Shown: piece after piece, positions 25,800 through 36,325 of the stretch | How the letters are laid out: the number at the start of each line of letters is the position of its first letter | Position numbering within the stretch: the first letter of the stretch is position 1 | Source of the DNA: Gottfriedia luciferensis | GTDB taxonomy: Bacteria; Bacillota; Bacilli; Bacillales; Bacillaceae_G | Reading direction: 5' to 3' | Assembly (NCBI RefSeq): GCF_001712755.1 | Contig: NZ_MDKC01000003.1 | Coordinates: forward strand, 1-64,000 | Length of the DNA: 64,000 bases | Made by a program: the position numbers and the translations under genes | The notes under the pieces: model-generated | Seen by the model: the letters and a program-made list of their open reading frames with translations, nothing else | What the model was told of the DNA's origin: nothing | Database searches by the model: none

Positions 25800-27347
25800 A
25801 TGGTTATACCTTACAAACATGAGCCATTTACTAACTTTGGCTTAGAGGAAAATCAAGAACAATACAATCAAGGATTAGCAAAAGTTTCATCTTATTTAGG
25901 TGAAAAATATCCACTAATCATTGGTGGAGAGCGTATCTTTACAGAAGAACAGATCGTATCTGTAAATCCTTCAAATCATAAAGAAGTTATTGGTTCTGTA
26001 TCTAAAGCAAGCCGTGACTTAGCTGAAAAAGCTATGCAAATTGCTGATACAACTTTTAATACATGGAAAAAAGTTAAACCTGAAGTTCGTGCTGACATCT
26101 TATTCCGTGCGGCTGCAATTATTCGTCGTCGTAAACACGAATTCTCAGCTTTATTAACTAAAGAAGCTGGTAAACCTTGGAATGAAGCTGATGCTGATAC
26201 AGCTGAAGCAATTGATTTCTTAGAGTTCTATGCTCGTCAAATGTTACAATTAAAAGACGGAATTCCTGTTGAAAGCCGTCCTGGTGAATATAACCGTTTC
26301 AACTACATTCCATTAGGAGTTGGCGTTGTAATTTCTCCTTGGAACTTCCCATTTGCAATAATGGCTGGAACAACTGTAGCTGCTGTAGTAACAGGTAACA
26401 CTGTTCTATTAAAACCAGCAAGTACAACTCCAGTAGTTGCTTACAAATTCTTAGAAGTATTAGAAGAAGCTGGATTACCTGCAGGAGTAGTAAACTTCGT
26501 ACCAGGTAGTGGTGCTGAAGTAGGAGATTACTTAGTTGATCACCCACGCACTCGTTTCATCAGCTTTACTGGTTCTAAAGAAGTAGGTATTCGTATCTAT
26601 GAGCGTGCTGCAAAAGTAAACCCAGGTCAAATCTGGTTAAAACGTGTTATCGCTGAAATGGGCGGTAAAGACACAATGGTAGTTGATAAAGAAGCTGATT
26701 TAGAATTAGCTGCTAAATCAATCGTTTCATCTGCATTCGGATTCTCTGGTCAAAAATGTTCAGCATGTTCTCGTGCAGTAATTCACCAAGATGTGTATGA
26801 TCAAGTTCTTGCTCGTGCAATCGAATTAACAAACGAATTAACTGTTGGAAACCCAGAAGACCGTTCAACTTACATGGGTCCAGTTAATGACCAAGCTGCT
26901 TTCAATAAAGTAATGAGCTACGTACAAATCGGACGTGAAGAAGGCCGTGTAGTAACAGGTGGAGAAGGAGACGACTCTACTGGTTGGTTCATCAAACCAA
27001 CAATCGTTGCTGACGTTGCTGAAGATGCTCGTTTAATGAAAGAAGAAATCTTTGGACCAGTTGTAGCATTCTGCAAAGCTAAAGATTTTGATCACGCTTT
27101 AGAAATTGCTAACAATACTGAATACGGATTAACAGGTGCTGTTATCTCTAACAACCGTGCAAACATCGAAAAAGCACGTGAAGACTTCCACGCTGGTAAC
27201 TTATACTTCAACCGTGGATGTACTGGTGCAATCGTTGGTTACCAACCATTTGGTGGATTCAACATGTCAGGTACTGACTCAAAAGCAGGCGGACCAGACT
27301 ACCTAGTTCTTCACATGCAAGGTAAAACAACTTCAGAAATGCTTTAA
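25800..27347 (+). CDS. rocA: L-glutamate gamma-semialdehyde (1-pyrroline-5-carboxylate) dehydrogenase
   Basis: The enzyme oxidises glutamate semialdehyde (P5C) to glutamate with NAD+ in proline and arginine catabolism. The 515-residue length equals the Bacillus RocA/PutC type. Visible are the NAD-binding [12 protein letters not shown] and FTGSKEVG loops, general base Glu286 (IAEMGGKD) and nucleophile Cys320 ([10 protein letters not shown]). It lies between camS and gatCAB, where B. cereus relatives also carry this gene. It is monocistronic, with its own terminator. RocA and PutC cannot be told apart from sequence alone. Confidence 0.93.
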   Translation: MVIPYKHEPFTNFGLEENQEQYNQGLAKVSSYLGEKYPLIIGGERIFTEEQIVSVNPSNHKEVIGSVSKASRDLAEKAMQIADTTFNTWKKVKPEVRADILFRAAAIIRRRKHEFSALLTKEAGKPWNEADADTAEAIDFLEFYARQMLQLKDGIPVESRPGEYNRFNYIPLGVGVVISPWNFPFAIMAGTTVAAVVTGNTVLLKPASTTPVVAYKFLEVLEEAGLPAGVVNFVPGSGAEVGDYLVDHPRTRFISFTGSKEVGIRIYERAAKVNPGQIWLKRVIAEMGGKDTMVVDKEADLELAAKSIVSSAFGFSGQKCSACSRAVIHQDVYDQVLARAIELTNELTVGNPEDRSTYMGPVNDQAAFNKVMSYVQIGREEGRVVTGGEGDDSTGWFIKPTIVADVAEDARLMKEEIFGPVVAFCKAKDFDHALEIANNTEYGLTGAVISNNRANIEKAREDFHAGNLYFNRGCTGAIVGYQPFGGFNMSGTDSKAGGPDYLVLHMQGKTTSEML

Positions 27348-27390
27348 TAGATTAAAAAATGGCTTGTCTTATGGACAACCTATAAAAGAG

Positions 27391-27428
27391 TAAACCCACG
27401 AAGAAATTTCTTTGTGGGTTTCTTTTTA
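27391..27428 (+). terminator. Terminator of the P5C dehydrogenase gene
   Basis: AAACCCAC pairs with GTGGGTTT around a loop of 14 nt, followed by TCTTTTTAT. Confidence 0.85.
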
Positions 27429-27540
27429 TATTTTAAATGTTAGGAAAAAATGTATAATCGAACGTAATCAGAAACGGTTCACATTATTGGAGAAGACATA
27501 ACATAAATATTTCCAAGCAAAGCCCTTCCCCATATTATTA

Positions 27541-27549
27541 TGCTATAAT
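27541..27549 (+). promoter_or_regulatory. Extended -10 promoter element
   Basis: TGCTATAAT is a perfect extended -10 (TGnTATAAT), 38 nt before the deaminase start. No good -35 is seen. Confidence 0.6.
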
Positions 27550-27586
27550 TTTATATAAATGATAGTGAACAGAGAGAAGGGATATC

Positions 27587-28111
27587 ATGCAAATTTTACA
27601 GAGAATTATTCAATTAGTAGATTCAATTCCATTAGGAACTCGTGATGATTGGGACTCTTATTTTTTAGGACAGGCATTTATAACTTCTCTTCGTTCAACT
27701 TGCGGAAGTAGAAGGGTTGGAGCAGTTATTGTAAGTGATAATAGAATAATTGCTTCTGGATATAATGGATATCCGAAAGGAGCTAAGCATTGTATCGATG
27801 GGGGATGTCCACGCTTTGCTGCTCGTCAAGAAGGGTTATTAGATAGTGGTAAATACTCAGATCAGTATCCTTGTGATGCTTTCCATGCTGAAGAAAATGC
27901 AATTTATCAACTAGTACAATCAGGAATTCAAAAAACGAAAGGTGATAATTGGACAATCTATTGTACAACTGCACCGTGTCGAGCTTGTGCAAAAATGATA
28001 AATGGAGCGGGGATTACTAGAGTTGTATATAATGTAGGGTATCCGGATGATTATTCAATTGAGTATTTTAAAAAATATGGAATTGAACTAACAAGAATCC
28101 CTGCTGAATAA
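27587..28111 (+). CDS. dCMP deaminase-like protein (ComEB family)
   Basis: A 174-residue zinc cytidine/deoxycytidylate deaminase-fold protein. The zinc site is complete: His100-Ala-Glu102 (FHAEENA) and Cys131/Cys134 (PCRAC). The middle holds a Cys/His-rich insertion (KHCIDGGCPRF) usual in the dCMP deaminase group. It most likely converts dCMP to dUMP for thymidylate synthesis. It is not next to comEA/comEC, so it is either a second copy or a relocated ComEB. Translation starts behind GAGAAGGG. Confidence 0.83.
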   Translation: MQILQRIIQLVDSIPLGTRDDWDSYFLGQAFITSLRSTCGSRRVGAVIVSDNRIIASGYNGYPKGAKHCIDGGCPRFAARQEGLLDSGKYSDQYPCDAFHAEENAIYQLVQSGIQKTKGDNWTIYCTTAPCRACAKMINGAGITRVVYNVGYPDDYSIEYFKKYGIELTRIPAE

Positions 28112-28125
28112 ACTTTAGTCCAAAT

Positions 28126-28145
28126 TTAAACAAACGTTTGATTAA
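28126..28145. promoter_or_regulatory. 20-bp imperfect palindrome, possible operator
   Basis: TTAAACAAACGTTTGATTAA contains the perfect 10-bp core CAAACGTTTG. It sits between the deaminase gene and the structured element. It resembles operators of dimeric HTH repressors, but no partner gene is visible. Confidence 0.4.
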
Positions 28146-28167
28146 TTGTATATGTAAGAATTTGATG

Positions 28168-28297
28168 TACAGACTGTTTGGAAGCGAATGTCTTTTGAGG
28201 TTCGTTTAGCCTAATGAGGAGCGGAGTTATCCTATACGATAATGAGCTTCAGTTAGGTGAGTAACGAAGAAAGAGACCGTTTGGCGGACAGTCTGTA
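28168..28297 (+). ncRNA. Unrecognised 130-nt structured intergenic element
   Basis: A closing 10-bp stem (TACAGACTGT at 28168-28177 with ACAGTCTGTA at 28288-28297) encloses several hairpins: AAGCGAA/TTCGTTT (28182-28207), GCCTAA/TTAGGT (28209-28258) with inner GTTATC/GATAAT, and a small AACG/CGTT helix. I do not match it to any riboswitch or ncRNA family I know, and no T-box core (GGGTGGNACCGCG) is present. It could be a leader or small RNA near gatC, or a mobile repeat: the ends form TA-flush terminal inverted repeats like those of bcr- or MITE-type elements. Confidence 0.5.
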
Positions 28298-28325
28298 ATT
28301 ATTTTGCTTGTATTTAAGTGGAATG

Positions 28326-28355
28326 TTGCCCGACACATGGGAAATTTGGTATTAT
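28326..28355 (+). promoter_or_regulatory. Possible sigma-A promoter of gatCAB
   Basis: TTGCCC (28326-28331) and TATTAT (28350-28355) have an 18-nt spacer and lie about 45 nt before gatC. Confidence 0.4.
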
Positions 28356-28398
28356 CAGTATATTGTATGTTGTGCGAATAATATGGAGGTGCATATAA

Positions 28399-28689
28399 AT
28401 GTCAAAAATTACAATGGAGCAAGTTAAGCACGTTGCTCATTTAGCGCGTTTAGCGGTGACTGAGGAAGAAGCAGAGAAGTTTTCAAAACAACTTGGAGCA
28501 ATTTTAGATTTTGCTGAGCAGTTAGGTGAACTTGATACAACAAATGTGAAACCAACTACACATGTCCTAAAAATGCGTAATGTATTACGTAAAGATGAGC
28601 CAGGTAAAGGTTTACCAATTGAAGAGGTACTGAAAAATGCACCAGACCACAAAGATGGACAAGTTAAAGTACCGTCAATATTGGATTAA
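28399..28689 (+). CDS. gatC: Asp-tRNA(Asn)/Glu-tRNA(Gln) amidotransferase subunit C
   Basis: GatC is the 96-residue scaffold that wraps around GatA and GatB in the amidotransferase making Gln-tRNA(Gln) in bacteria without GlnRS. The sequence shows the usual [15 protein letters not shown] start and the [13 protein letters not shown] and [13 protein letters not shown] segments. GGAGGTG precedes it. It begins the gatCAB operon. Confidence 0.96.
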   Translation: MSKITMEQVKHVAHLARLAVTEEEAEKFSKQLGAILDFAEQLGELDTTNVKPTTHVLKMRNVLRKDEPGKGLPIEEVLKNAPDHKDGQVKVPSILD

Positions 28690-28703
28690 GGGGGGAAATT
28701 AGA

Positions 28704-30158
28704 ATGTCATTATTTGAATATACAGTTTCAGAATTACATAGCAAATTAAAATCAAAAGAGATTAAGGTAGAAGAATTAGTAAATGAATCTTATGAGCGAA
28801 TCTCTGCAGTTGATGGTGAAGTAAAATCATTTTTAACTTTAAATGAAGAGCAAGCGCGTCTACAAGCTAAAGCACTTGATGAAAAGCCTTGGGATGAGTC
28901 TCGTGGAATCCTTGCTGGTATGCCTATTGGTGTAAAAGATAATATCGTTACAAAGGGTCTTCGTACTACTTGTGCGAGTAAAATTCTTGAGAACTTCAAT
29001 CCAATTTATGATGCGACAGTTGTAACGAAATTAGCTCAAGCTGAAAGCATTACGATCGGAAAATTAAATATGGATGAATTTGCAATGGGTTCATCTAATG
29101 AAAATTCTGCGTTCGGTGGTACTCGTAACCCTTGGAATACTGAATACGTACCAGGCGGAAGTAGCGGTGGGTCTGCAGCTTCAGTAGCTGCTGGAGAAGT
29201 ATTATTCTCTTTAGGTTCTGATACAGGTGGATCAATCCGTCAACCAGCTTCATTTTGTGGAGTTGTTGGTTTAAAACCTACATATGGTCGTGTATCTCGT
29301 TCTGGTTTAGTAGCATTTGCTTCTTCACTAGACCAAATTGGACCAATTACTAGAAATGTAGAAGATAATGCATTGTTATTACAAGCAATTTCAGGATTAG
29401 ATGCAAGTGACTCAACTTCAGCTAATGTAGAAGTTCCTTCATTTGCTAAGGCGTTAACAGGTGATGTAAAAGGTCTTCGTATCGCTGTACCTAAAGAATA
29501 TTTAGGAGAAGGCGTTGGTGAAGAAGCTCGTGCATCTGTTATGGCTGCTTTAAATTTATTAGAAAGCCTAGGTGCTACTTGGGAAGAGGTTTCATTACCA
29601 CATTCTAAATACGCATTAGCTACATATTATTTAATTTCTTCATCTGAAGCATCTGCTAACTTAGCTCGTTTCGATGGTATTCGCTACGGTCACCGTGCAG
29701 CTGATGTAGAAAACTTAATTGATCTTTATAAGAAAACTAGAGCTGAAGGCTTTGGAGACGAAGTAAAACGTCGTATCATGTTAGGTACTTATGCATTAAG
29801 TTCTGGTTACTATGATGCTTACTATAAAAAAGCTCAACAAGTTCGTACATTAATAAAAGAAGATTTCGAGAAAGTATTTGAAAACTATGATGTTATTATT
29901 GGCCCAACTACACCAACTCCTGCATTTAAAGTAGGCGAAAAAGTAAGTGATCCAATGACAATGTACGCAAATGATATTTTAACGATTCCTATTAACTTAG
30001 CGGGTGTACCTGCGATTTCTGTTCCTTGTGGTTTCCATAATGGTCTTCCATTAGGATTACAAATTATCGGTAAACATTTTGATGAGTCTACAATTTACAG
30101 AGTTGCCCATGCATACGAGCAAGCAACTGACTTTACAAAACAAAGACCACAACTATAA
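28704..30158 (+). CDS. gatA: Asp-tRNA(Asn)/Glu-tRNA(Gln) amidotransferase subunit A
   Basis: GatA is the amidase that releases ammonia from glutamine. The 484-residue amidase-signature protein contains the Ser-cisSer-Lys triad as Lys78 (IGVKDN), Ser153 ([10 protein letters not shown]) and Ser177 (SDTGGSIRQ). Fifteen bases separate it from gatC and 15 from gatB, each with a strong ribosome binding site. Confidence 0.97.
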   Translation: MSLFEYTVSELHSKLKSKEIKVEELVNESYERISAVDGEVKSFLTLNEEQARLQAKALDEKPWDESRGILAGMPIGVKDNIVTKGLRTTCASKILENFNPIYDATVVTKLAQAESITIGKLNMDEFAMGSSNENSAFGGTRNPWNTEYVPGGSSGGSAASVAAGEVLFSLGSDTGGSIRQPASFCGVVGLKPTYGRVSRSGLVAFASSLDQIGPITRNVEDNALLLQAISGLDASDSTSANVEVPSFAKALTGDVKGLRIAVPKEYLGEGVGEEARASVMAALNLLESLGATWEEVSLPHSKYALATYYLISSSEASANLARFDGIRYGHRAADVENLIDLYKKTRAEGFGDEVKRRIMLGTYALSSGYYDAYYKKAQQVRTLIKEDFEKVFENYDVIIGPTTPTPAFKVGEKVSDPMTMYANDILTIPINLAGVPAISVPCGFHNGLPLGLQIIGKHFDESTIYRVAHAYEQATDFTKQRPQL

Positions 30159-30173
30159 GGAGGCGCGGGAAAG

Positions 30174-31604
30174 ATGAATTTTGAAACGATAATCGGTTTA
30201 GAAGTACACGTAGAATTAAAAACAAAATCAAAAATCTTCTCACCAAGCCCTAATGCGTTTGGTGCAGAACCAAATACAAACACTGGTGTAATTGATTTAG
30301 GTTACCCAGGTGTGTTACCAGTATTAAATGAAGAAGCTGTAAACTTTGGTATGAGGGCAGCAATGGCGTTAAATTGTGAAATTGCAACTGAAACAAAGTT
30401 TGACCGTAAAAACTACTTCTATCCTGATAATCCAAAAGCTTACCAAATCTCTCAATTTGATAAGCCGATTGGTGAAAATGGATGGATTGAAATTGAAGTT
30501 GGTGGCAAAAAGAAACGTATCGGTATTACGCGCGTTCATTTAGAAGAGGATGCTGGAAAGTTAAATCATACAGATGAAGGTTATTCATTAGTAGACTTTA
30601 ACCGTCAAGGAACTCCATTAATTGAAATCGTTTCTGAGCCGGATATGAGAACTCCTGAAGAGGCTTATGCATATTTAGAAAAACTTAAGTCAATTATTCA
30701 ATTCAGCGGTGTATCAGATGTAAAAATGGAAGAAGGATCACTTCGTTGTGATGCTAATATATCTTTACGTCCATTTGGACAAGAAGAATTCGGTACAAAA
30801 GCAGAATTAAAGAACTTAAACTCATTTGCTTTCGTTCAAAAAGGACTAGAGCACGAACAAGTTCGCCAAGAAAAAGTATTATTATCTGGCGGAGTAATCC
30901 AACAGGAAACGCGTCGTTACGATGAAGCTACAAAGACTACAATCTTAATGCGTGTAAAAGAAGGATCGGATGATTACCGTTACTTCCCAGAGCCAGACTT
31001 AGTTGAACTATACATTGATGATGAGTGGAAAGAACGTGTTCGCCAAAGTATTCCGGAGCTTCCAGATGCTCGTCAAAAACGCTATGTAGACCAATTAGGT
31101 TTACCAGCATACGATGCAATGGTATTAACTTTAACAAAAGAAATGTCTGATTTCTTCGATGAAACAGTAAACAATGGTGCAGATGCAAAATTAGCATCTA
31201 ACTGGTTAATGGGTGAAGTTTCAGCGTACTTAAATAAATCACAAAAAGAACTACATGAAGTTGCTTTAACGCCTGAAAACTTATCTAGTATGCTTAAGTT
31301 AATTACAGACGGTACAATCTCTTCTAAGATTGCGAAAAAAGTATTCACTGAGTTAATCGAAAACGGTGGAGACGCAAATGAAATTGTAAAAGCGAAAGGT
31401 TTAGTACAATTATCTGATGAAGGCGCTCTTCGTAAAATCGTTATCGAAACTCTTGATGCTAACCCACAATCAATTGAAGACTTTAAAAATGGTAAGGACC
31501 GAGCTATTGGCTTCCTTGTTGGTCAAATGATGAAAGCGACTAAAGGCCAAGCGAATCCACCACTATTAAATAAGATCTTAATGGAAGAAATTCAAAAAAG
31601 ATAA
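30174..31604 (+). CDS. gatB: Asp-tRNA(Asn)/Glu-tRNA(Gln) amidotransferase subunit B
   Basis: GatB activates the misacylated tRNA with ATP and receives ammonia from GatA through a channel. The 476-residue protein has the GatB catalytic cradle motifs ([45 protein letters not shown]) and the C-terminal YqeY-like tRNA-binding domain ending in [24 protein letters not shown] lies before the ATG. Shared terminator downstream. Confidence 0.97.
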   Translation: MNFETIIGLEVHVELKTKSKIFSPSPNAFGAEPNTNTGVIDLGYPGVLPVLNEEAVNFGMRAAMALNCEIATETKFDRKNYFYPDNPKAYQISQFDKPIGENGWIEIEVGGKKKRIGITRVHLEEDAGKLNHTDEGYSLVDFNRQGTPLIEIVSEPDMRTPEEAYAYLEKLKSIIQFSGVSDVKMEEGSLRCDANISLRPFGQEEFGTKAELKNLNSFAFVQKGLEHEQVRQEKVLLSGGVIQQETRRYDEATKTTILMRVKEGSDDYRYFPEPDLVELYIDDEWKERVRQSIPELPDARQKRYVDQLGLPAYDAMVLTLTKEMSDFFDETVNNGADAKLASNWLMGEVSAYLNKSQKELHEVALTPENLSSMLKLITDGTISSKIAKKVFTELIENGGDANEIVKAKGLVQLSDEGALRKIVIETLDANPQSIEDFKNGKDRAIGFLVGQMMKATKGQANPPLLNKILMEEIQKR

Positions 31605-31616
31605 GATTTTCAATAC

Positions 31617-31651
31617 AAAAAACTACGGACTATAAGCTCCGTAGTTTTTTT
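31617..31651. terminator. Terminator, probably bidirectional
   Basis: AAAACTACGGA pairs with TCCGTAGTTTT, with A-run and T-run on opposite sides. It can end gatCAB on the plus strand and the convergent channel gene on the minus strand. Confidence 0.88.
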
Positions 31652-31663
31652 GTACATTTAAAG

Positions 31664-32131
31664 TCAAAATGACTCAATAATATGGTTGGCTTGTTGGTGC
31701 ATACAAAAGGATATCCACTTTACTGTTGGATCGTTATATAATCCTGTTACATGAATTAATAAAGAAAAACAGCCAGCACCTAGTATATTTCCAATGTAAG
31801 TTATAAGCCACAAATTTAGCACCTCAAGCCAATTCATTCTTCCTCTTATGGCAGTATAGGCAAAATAAAATATGTTTCCTATAAATAGATCAGCTCCACC
31901 GTATGCAATAAGAAGAATGGCGACAGTAATTGTTATAGCAGCCATTGGGTAGGCAAAAGGTGTATACGTAGCATGAAAGAAATTACTTGATTTAAATGCT
32001 ACGATAACCCCGAAGCCTATAAACATACTAGCCATTATTGCTCTTAATAAAAAACGCAAAACACTATCTCGATAAATTTTTAACTTTTTTAGAGCAAAAT
32101 ACTCTACATTCACGAACGGTTTGTTATCCAT
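31664..32131 (-). pseudogene. Truncated formate/nitrite transporter (FNT) family gene
   Basis: The predicted 155-residue protein matches the first half of FNT channels: a basic start, a helix (FLLRAIMASMFIGFGVIVAF), the IAYGGADLFIGN segment equivalent to the family GG.ELFTGN motif, and the helix after WLEVLNLWLITYIGNILGAG. FNT proteins are usually about 250-280 residues with six helices; this one stops after about four, just before the gatB terminator, so it is probably a 3'-truncated remnant. ATG 32131 is chosen because homology begins there and AAGGA (32143-32147) lies upstream; the ORF is open further to 32224. Confidence 0.65.
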
Positions 32132-32396
32132 CTCATTATCAATCCTTAATTCTACTTTAATGTTTTTATCATCAATATGTACTATAATGATTAAGTTGTT
32201 CAAAACGGTAGAAAAATATAGCAAAGAAACGAATGTAATATAAATTTAATATAATATAATATTGCTTTTCAATATGGGTTTGAACATGCTTTAGAAAGGT
32301 AAAAATAGATAAGTAAATGGAAAAAGTTTACTACAAAATCTTTTTAGGTTAGGATATAAGTTAGAGAACTTAAATAAATAAGTAGGATGGTTAATG

Positions 32397-33278
32397 ATGA
32401 AACGTGCAAGAATTATCTACAACCCTACTTCTGGTCGTGAAATTTTTAAGAAAAAGCTTCCCGATGTGTTGCAATTGTTCGAGCAAGCGGGTTATGAAAC
32501 CTCTTGTCATGCAACAACTGGTGCAGGTGATGCGACAATGGCAGCAAGAGAAGCATGTGAACGAAAATTTGATTTAGTTGTAGCTTGCGGTGGAGATGGA
32601 ACACTTAATGAAGTCATTAGTGGTATGGCAGAACAAGAATATCGACCAAAGTTAGGATTAATCCCAGTTGGGACAACAAATGATTTTGCTAGAGCAATTG
32701 GTGTGAATGTTTCAATTATGGAAGCGGCTGAAGTCATAACAAATGGGCAAACTGTGCCTCTTGATATTGGAAGAGTTGATGATAAATATTTTGTAAATAT
32801 TTTAGCTGCCGGTAAAATTACAGAATTAACATATGAAGTACCTAGTAAACTAAAAACAATGTTAGGACAGCTAGCATATTATTTAAAAGGTATTGAAATG
32901 TTACCAAGAGTTAAGCCTACACGATTAAAAATTGAGTATGATGGAAAAGTATTTGATGAAGAAGCATTTTTGTTCTTATTATCGAATACAAATTCTGTTG
33001 GTGGATTTGAAAAAATTGCACCTGAAGCAAGTATTAATGATGGACAATTTGACTTATTAGTCTTAAAGAAATCAAATATAGCTGAAATCATCAGAGTATG
33101 TGCTCAGCTATTAAGTGGCCAGCATGTACAAAATGAACATGTTCTTTATACTAGAGCAAGCCATTTGAAAATTATGTCTGATGATAAACTACTATTAAAT
33201 ATTGATGGTGAGTACGGTGGAGAAACACCATGTACTGTCGATATGCTTTACAACCACCTAGAAATCTATGTACCATAA
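32397..33278 (+). CDS. dgkB: Diacylglycerol kinase DgkB
   Basis: DgkB phosphorylates diacylglycerol released during lipoteichoic acid synthesis, returning it to phospholipid. The 293-residue protein has the NAD-kinase/DAGK catalytic-domain start RARIIYNPTSGRE, the GGDGT nucleotide motif (65-69) and IPVGTTNDFARA. The reading frame has ATG at both 32394 and 32397; the second matches the B. subtilis N-terminus. Its position between gatCAB and rlmCD is conserved in Bacillus. Confidence 0.95.
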   Translation: MKRARIIYNPTSGREIFKKKLPDVLQLFEQAGYETSCHATTGAGDATMAAREACERKFDLVVACGGDGTLNEVISGMAEQEYRPKLGLIPVGTTNDFARAIGVNVSIMEAAEVITNGQTVPLDIGRVDDKYFVNILAAGKITELTYEVPSKLKTMLGQLAYYLKGIEMLPRVKPTRLKIEYDGKVFDEEAFLFLLSNTNSVGGFEKIAPEASINDGQFDLLVLKKSNIAEIIRVCAQLLSGQHVQNEHVLYTRASHLKIMSDDKLLLNIDGEYGGETPCTVDMLYNHLEIYVP

Positions 33279-33308
33279 TAAGTGAAATAGTAGTAAATAC
33301 TAGAAAAA

Positions 33309-33341
33309 GTAACCACGGTAGTTAACGTGGTTATTTATTTT
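33309..33341 (+). terminator. Terminator after dgkB
   Basis: AACCACG pairs with CGTGGTT and is followed by ATTTATTTT. Confidence 0.75.
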
Positions 33342-33387
33342 GTATAATGAAATGGTTTAATAAAAGGTTGAAAGGTAGGTAAGGGAC

Positions 33388-34761
33388 TTGTCGAAAAGAG
33401 TGTTACCTGTAGAAAAGAATCAATTAATAGATGTTGAATTTATCGATTTAACTCATGAGGGACATGGAGTTGCAAAGGTGGATGGATATCCGATTTTTGT
33501 ACCAAATGCACTCCCTGGTGAAAAAGCACAAATTAAGGTGCTAAAAACAAGTAAAGGCTTTGGGTTCGGTAAAATCATTGAATTCCAAAAAGAAAGTGAT
33601 GTTCGAGTAGAACCGATTTGTTCGATTTACAATCAATGTGGTGGTTGTCAAACTCAACATATGAGCTATGAAGGCCAACTTGAGGCGAAACATAAACAAG
33701 TAGTAGAGGTTGTAAAAAGAATTGGAAAACTTGATGACGTAGTAATCCACCCAGTGTTAGGCATGGAAAACCCATGGAGTTATCGTAACAAAGCACAAGT
33801 TCCTGTAGGGGATCTAGAAGGTGGATTAGTTGTTGGTTTCTATCAAAAGAGAAGCCATGAAATTATTCCAATGAATGAATGCTACATTCAAGGAAAAGAA
33901 AATGATGAAATGATCCAAACTGTGAAGGATCTTTGTGAAGAATTAAAAATCGAGCCATACGATGAAGTTGGCCACAAAGGACAATTGCGTCATATTATGG
34001 CACGCTATGGTTACTATACAAATGAATCAATGCTAGTTCTTGTTACTAATAAAGTGAACTTTGCTCAAAAAGACGAATTAATAGCTAGAATTGTTGAAAA
34101 ATATCCAACAATTACAAGTATTATTCAAAATGTAAATAATGAAAAAACAAATGTGATTCTTGGAAATCAAACAATTGTATTATACGGAAGTGAAACAATC
34201 AAAGATAAAATTGGTGATATCACTTTTGAAATATCAGCTCGATCATTTTATCAAGTAAACCCTACACAAACTAAGGTTTTATATGATAAAACACTCGAGT
34301 ATACAAACTTAAACGGTAGTGAAACAGTTATTGATGCATACTGTGGAATCGGTTCAATATCTTTATTTTTAGCTCAAAAGGCTAAAAAGGTTTATGGTGT
34401 TGAAATTGTACCAGAGGCAATTGAAGATGCGAAACGAAATGCTATGATTAATGAGATGACAAATGTTGAATTTGAAGTAGGGAAAGCTGAAGAAGTTATA
34501 CCTAATTGGTACAAGCAAGGTATTACAGCTGAAGTATTAGTTGTAGATCCTCCAAGAAAAGGTTGTGACGAGGCTTTATTAAATACAATCATTGATATGA
34601 AGCCAGGCAAAGTAGTTTATGTATCATGTAATCCTGCTACATTAGCAAGAGATTTACGAGTACTTGAAGACGGTGGTTATAAAACAGTAGAAATACAGCC
34701 AGTGGATATGTTCCCACATACTAGTCACGTGGAAGCTGTCGCAAAATTAGTACTAAATTAA
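33388..34761 (+). CDS. rlmCD: 23S rRNA (uracil-C5)-methyltransferase RlmD/RlmCD
   Basis: A 457-residue TrmA-family enzyme. The B. subtilis homologue at this locus (YefA/RlmCD) methylates both U747 and U1939 of 23S rRNA using SAM. Visible are an N-terminal TRAM domain (12-66), [4Fe-4S] cysteines 78, 84, 87 and 165 ([10 protein letters not shown]...NEC), the SAM motif [24 protein letters not shown], and catalytic Cys414 ([12 protein letters not shown]). The start is TTG, following a GGTAAGGG ribosome binding site. Single or dual site specificity cannot be read from sequence. Confidence 0.93.
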   Translation: MSKRVLPVEKNQLIDVEFIDLTHEGHGVAKVDGYPIFVPNALPGEKAQIKVLKTSKGFGFGKIIEFQKESDVRVEPICSIYNQCGGCQTQHMSYEGQLEAKHKQVVEVVKRIGKLDDVVIHPVLGMENPWSYRNKAQVPVGDLEGGLVVGFYQKRSHEIIPMNECYIQGKENDEMIQTVKDLCEELKIEPYDEVGHKGQLRHIMARYGYYTNESMLVLVTNKVNFAQKDELIARIVEKYPTITSIIQNVNNEKTNVILGNQTIVLYGSETIKDKIGDITFEISARSFYQVNPTQTKVLYDKTLEYTNLNGSETVIDAYCGIGSISLFLAQKAKKVYGVEIVPEAIEDAKRNAMINEMTNVEFEVGKAEEVIPNWYKQGITAEVLVVDPPRKGCDEALLNTIIDMKPGKVVYVSCNPATLARDLRVLEDGGYKTVEIQPVDMFPHTSHVEAVAKLVLN

Positions 34762-34896
34762 GGGAACAGACACTAAGTTTTTGAACCTGATGTCCTTCTA
34801 AAGTTCTTCAGTTTTGTAGCAAAACCTTTATTAACTTGGATCACTGGATTGCTATTTGATGGCGTGGAGATAATAAGGGAATGAAGATACAAGTGT

Positions 34897-34918
34897 AAGC
34901 AAGGGCTTCTTGCTTTTT
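34897..34918 (+). terminator. Short terminator before the dus gene
   Basis: AAGCAAG pairs with CTTGCTT around a 5-nt loop, followed by five T. The surrounding 34762-34963 stretch shows nothing else recognisable. Confidence 0.6.
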
Positions 34919-34975
34919 AATTTTGGGATAGGAGAATGGACTGGAATCCCATAATGAGAGGATTTGAAATTTAAT

Positions 34976-35959
34976 ATGAAAGATAATTTTTGGCGCGATT
35001 TACCGCGACCGTTTTTTATACTGGCACCAATGGAAGAAGTAACGGATGTTGTATTTCGTCACGTTGTAAGTGAAGCAGCCAGACCAGATGTGTTTTTCAC
35101 AGAGTTTACAAATAGTGAGAGTTATTGTCACCCAGAAGGAAACAAAAGTGTGCGTGGGCGTTTGGCTTTTACAGAGGATGAACAGCCGATGGTAGCTCAT
35201 ATATGGGGTGATAAACCTGAATTTTTCCGACAAATGAGTATTGGTATGGCAGAACTTGGGTTTAAAGGTGTGGATATCAATATGGGCTGTCCTGTACCTA
35301 ATGTGGCAGGGCACGGAAAGGGAAGCGGCCTGATTCGCCGTCCAGAAGTTGCAGCAGAATTAATACAAGCAGCAAAAGCAGGAGGATTACCTGTAAGTGT
35401 GAAGACAAGGCTTGGTTTCTCTGAGGTAGACGAATGGCGCGACTGGCTAACTCACATTTTGAAACAAGACATTGCCAATCTGTCAATCCATCTTCGTACA
35501 AGAGATGAAATGAGCAAAGTGGATGCACATTGGGAATTAATACCGGAGATAAAGAAACTTCGTGACGAAGTGGCACCAGATACACTCTTAACGATCAATG
35601 GGGATATTACTGACCGTCAAATTGGTTTAAAGCTCGCTGATCAATACGGTATTGATGGGATTATGATTGGCCGCGGTATTTTCCATAATCCGTTTGCTTT
35701 TGAAAAGGAGCCGACAGAACATAGCAGTAAGGAACTACTTGATCTCTTAAGATTGCATATGGATCTTCATGATAAATATTCACATTTAGAGCTCCGTTCG
35801 TTCAAGGCTCTTCATCGCTTTTTTAAGATATATGTCCGTGGGTTTAGAGGGGCAAGTGAATTAAGAAATCAATTAATGAGTACATCATCAACAGATGAAG
35901 TACGTGCAATGCTTGATAACTTTGAGTCAAAGTATCTTGATGGAATATTGGAACTGTAA
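34976..35959 (+). CDS. tRNA-dihydrouridine synthase family protein
   Basis: A flavin enzyme of 327 residues that reduces uridine to dihydrouridine in tRNA. It has the Dus barrel features [14 protein letters not shown], the catalytic Cys in [30 protein letters not shown] and [13 protein letters not shown]. The ORF is also open from TTG 34964, but that codon is only two bases from the AGAGG ribosome binding site. ATG 34976 has a somewhat long spacing, so the start is uncertain. The gene is somewhat richer in GC and CGC/CGT/CTG codons than its neighbours, which hints at separate ancestry. It is a single-gene unit between terminators. Confidence 0.88.
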   Translation: MKDNFWRDLPRPFFILAPMEEVTDVVFRHVVSEAARPDVFFTEFTNSESYCHPEGNKSVRGRLAFTEDEQPMVAHIWGDKPEFFRQMSIGMAELGFKGVDINMGCPVPNVAGHGKGSGLIRRPEVAAELIQAAKAGGLPVSVKTRLGFSEVDEWRDWLTHILKQDIANLSIHLRTRDEMSKVDAHWELIPEIKKLRDEVAPDTLLTINGDITDRQIGLKLADQYGIDGIMIGRGIFHNPFAFEKEPTEHSSKELLDLLRLHMDLHDKYSHLELRSFKALHRFFKIYVRGFRGASELRNQLMSTSSTDEVRAMLDNFESKYLDGILEL

Positions 35960-36010
35960 AATTGTCAGCCCTAGTGTTGTCAATTACAGTCTGCACATAT
36001 AAATACAGAT

Positions 36011-36066
36011 AAAAAGTACTCTTTAGAGTAGACACTTAAAGGTCTAACTATAGGGTACTTTTTTTG
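36011..36066 (+). terminator. Terminator of the dus gene
   Basis: AAAAGTAC pairs with GTACTTTT, with inner hairpins including TAGAC/GTCTA, followed by a long T-run. Confidence 0.8.
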
Positions 36067-36325
36067 TTTTCATTTATATAATCTCCAATTCTAAACCTTG
36101 ACGAGTTGTTCACATTGAATAAGTGGTTTTTTTCCTTTACATGAAGAAAATATCCACCTAGTAAATGAGAAATGTTTATTTTACAATTAATGCAACTATA
36201 CATCCATAACAAATTTGAAAAATTAAGATGAAATAAGAAACGAAGAAGAATGAATTTAAAGCTACATGTAAAAGTAGATTGGTACGATAACTTATTAGCT
36301 TAACGAAAGGGTGGATCAACACATA
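36067..36325. other. Intergenic region upstream of the amino-sugar operon
   Basis: About 260 bp of AT-rich DNA. It should hold the operon promoter. TTGAAA at 36215-36220 lacks a matching -10, and TATACA near 36200 lacks a good -35. No operator or riboswitch was recognised. Confidence 0.4.

Noticed and set aside
27471-27486. cre-like sequence GAAACGGTTCACA upstream of the dCMP deaminase
   Set aside because: The central CG is out of register with the consensus, and the gene is not an expected CcpA target.
28112-28398. T-box or other tRNA-sensing leader before gatCAB
   Set aside because: The region is structured but no T-box core sequence or specifier-loop pattern is present.
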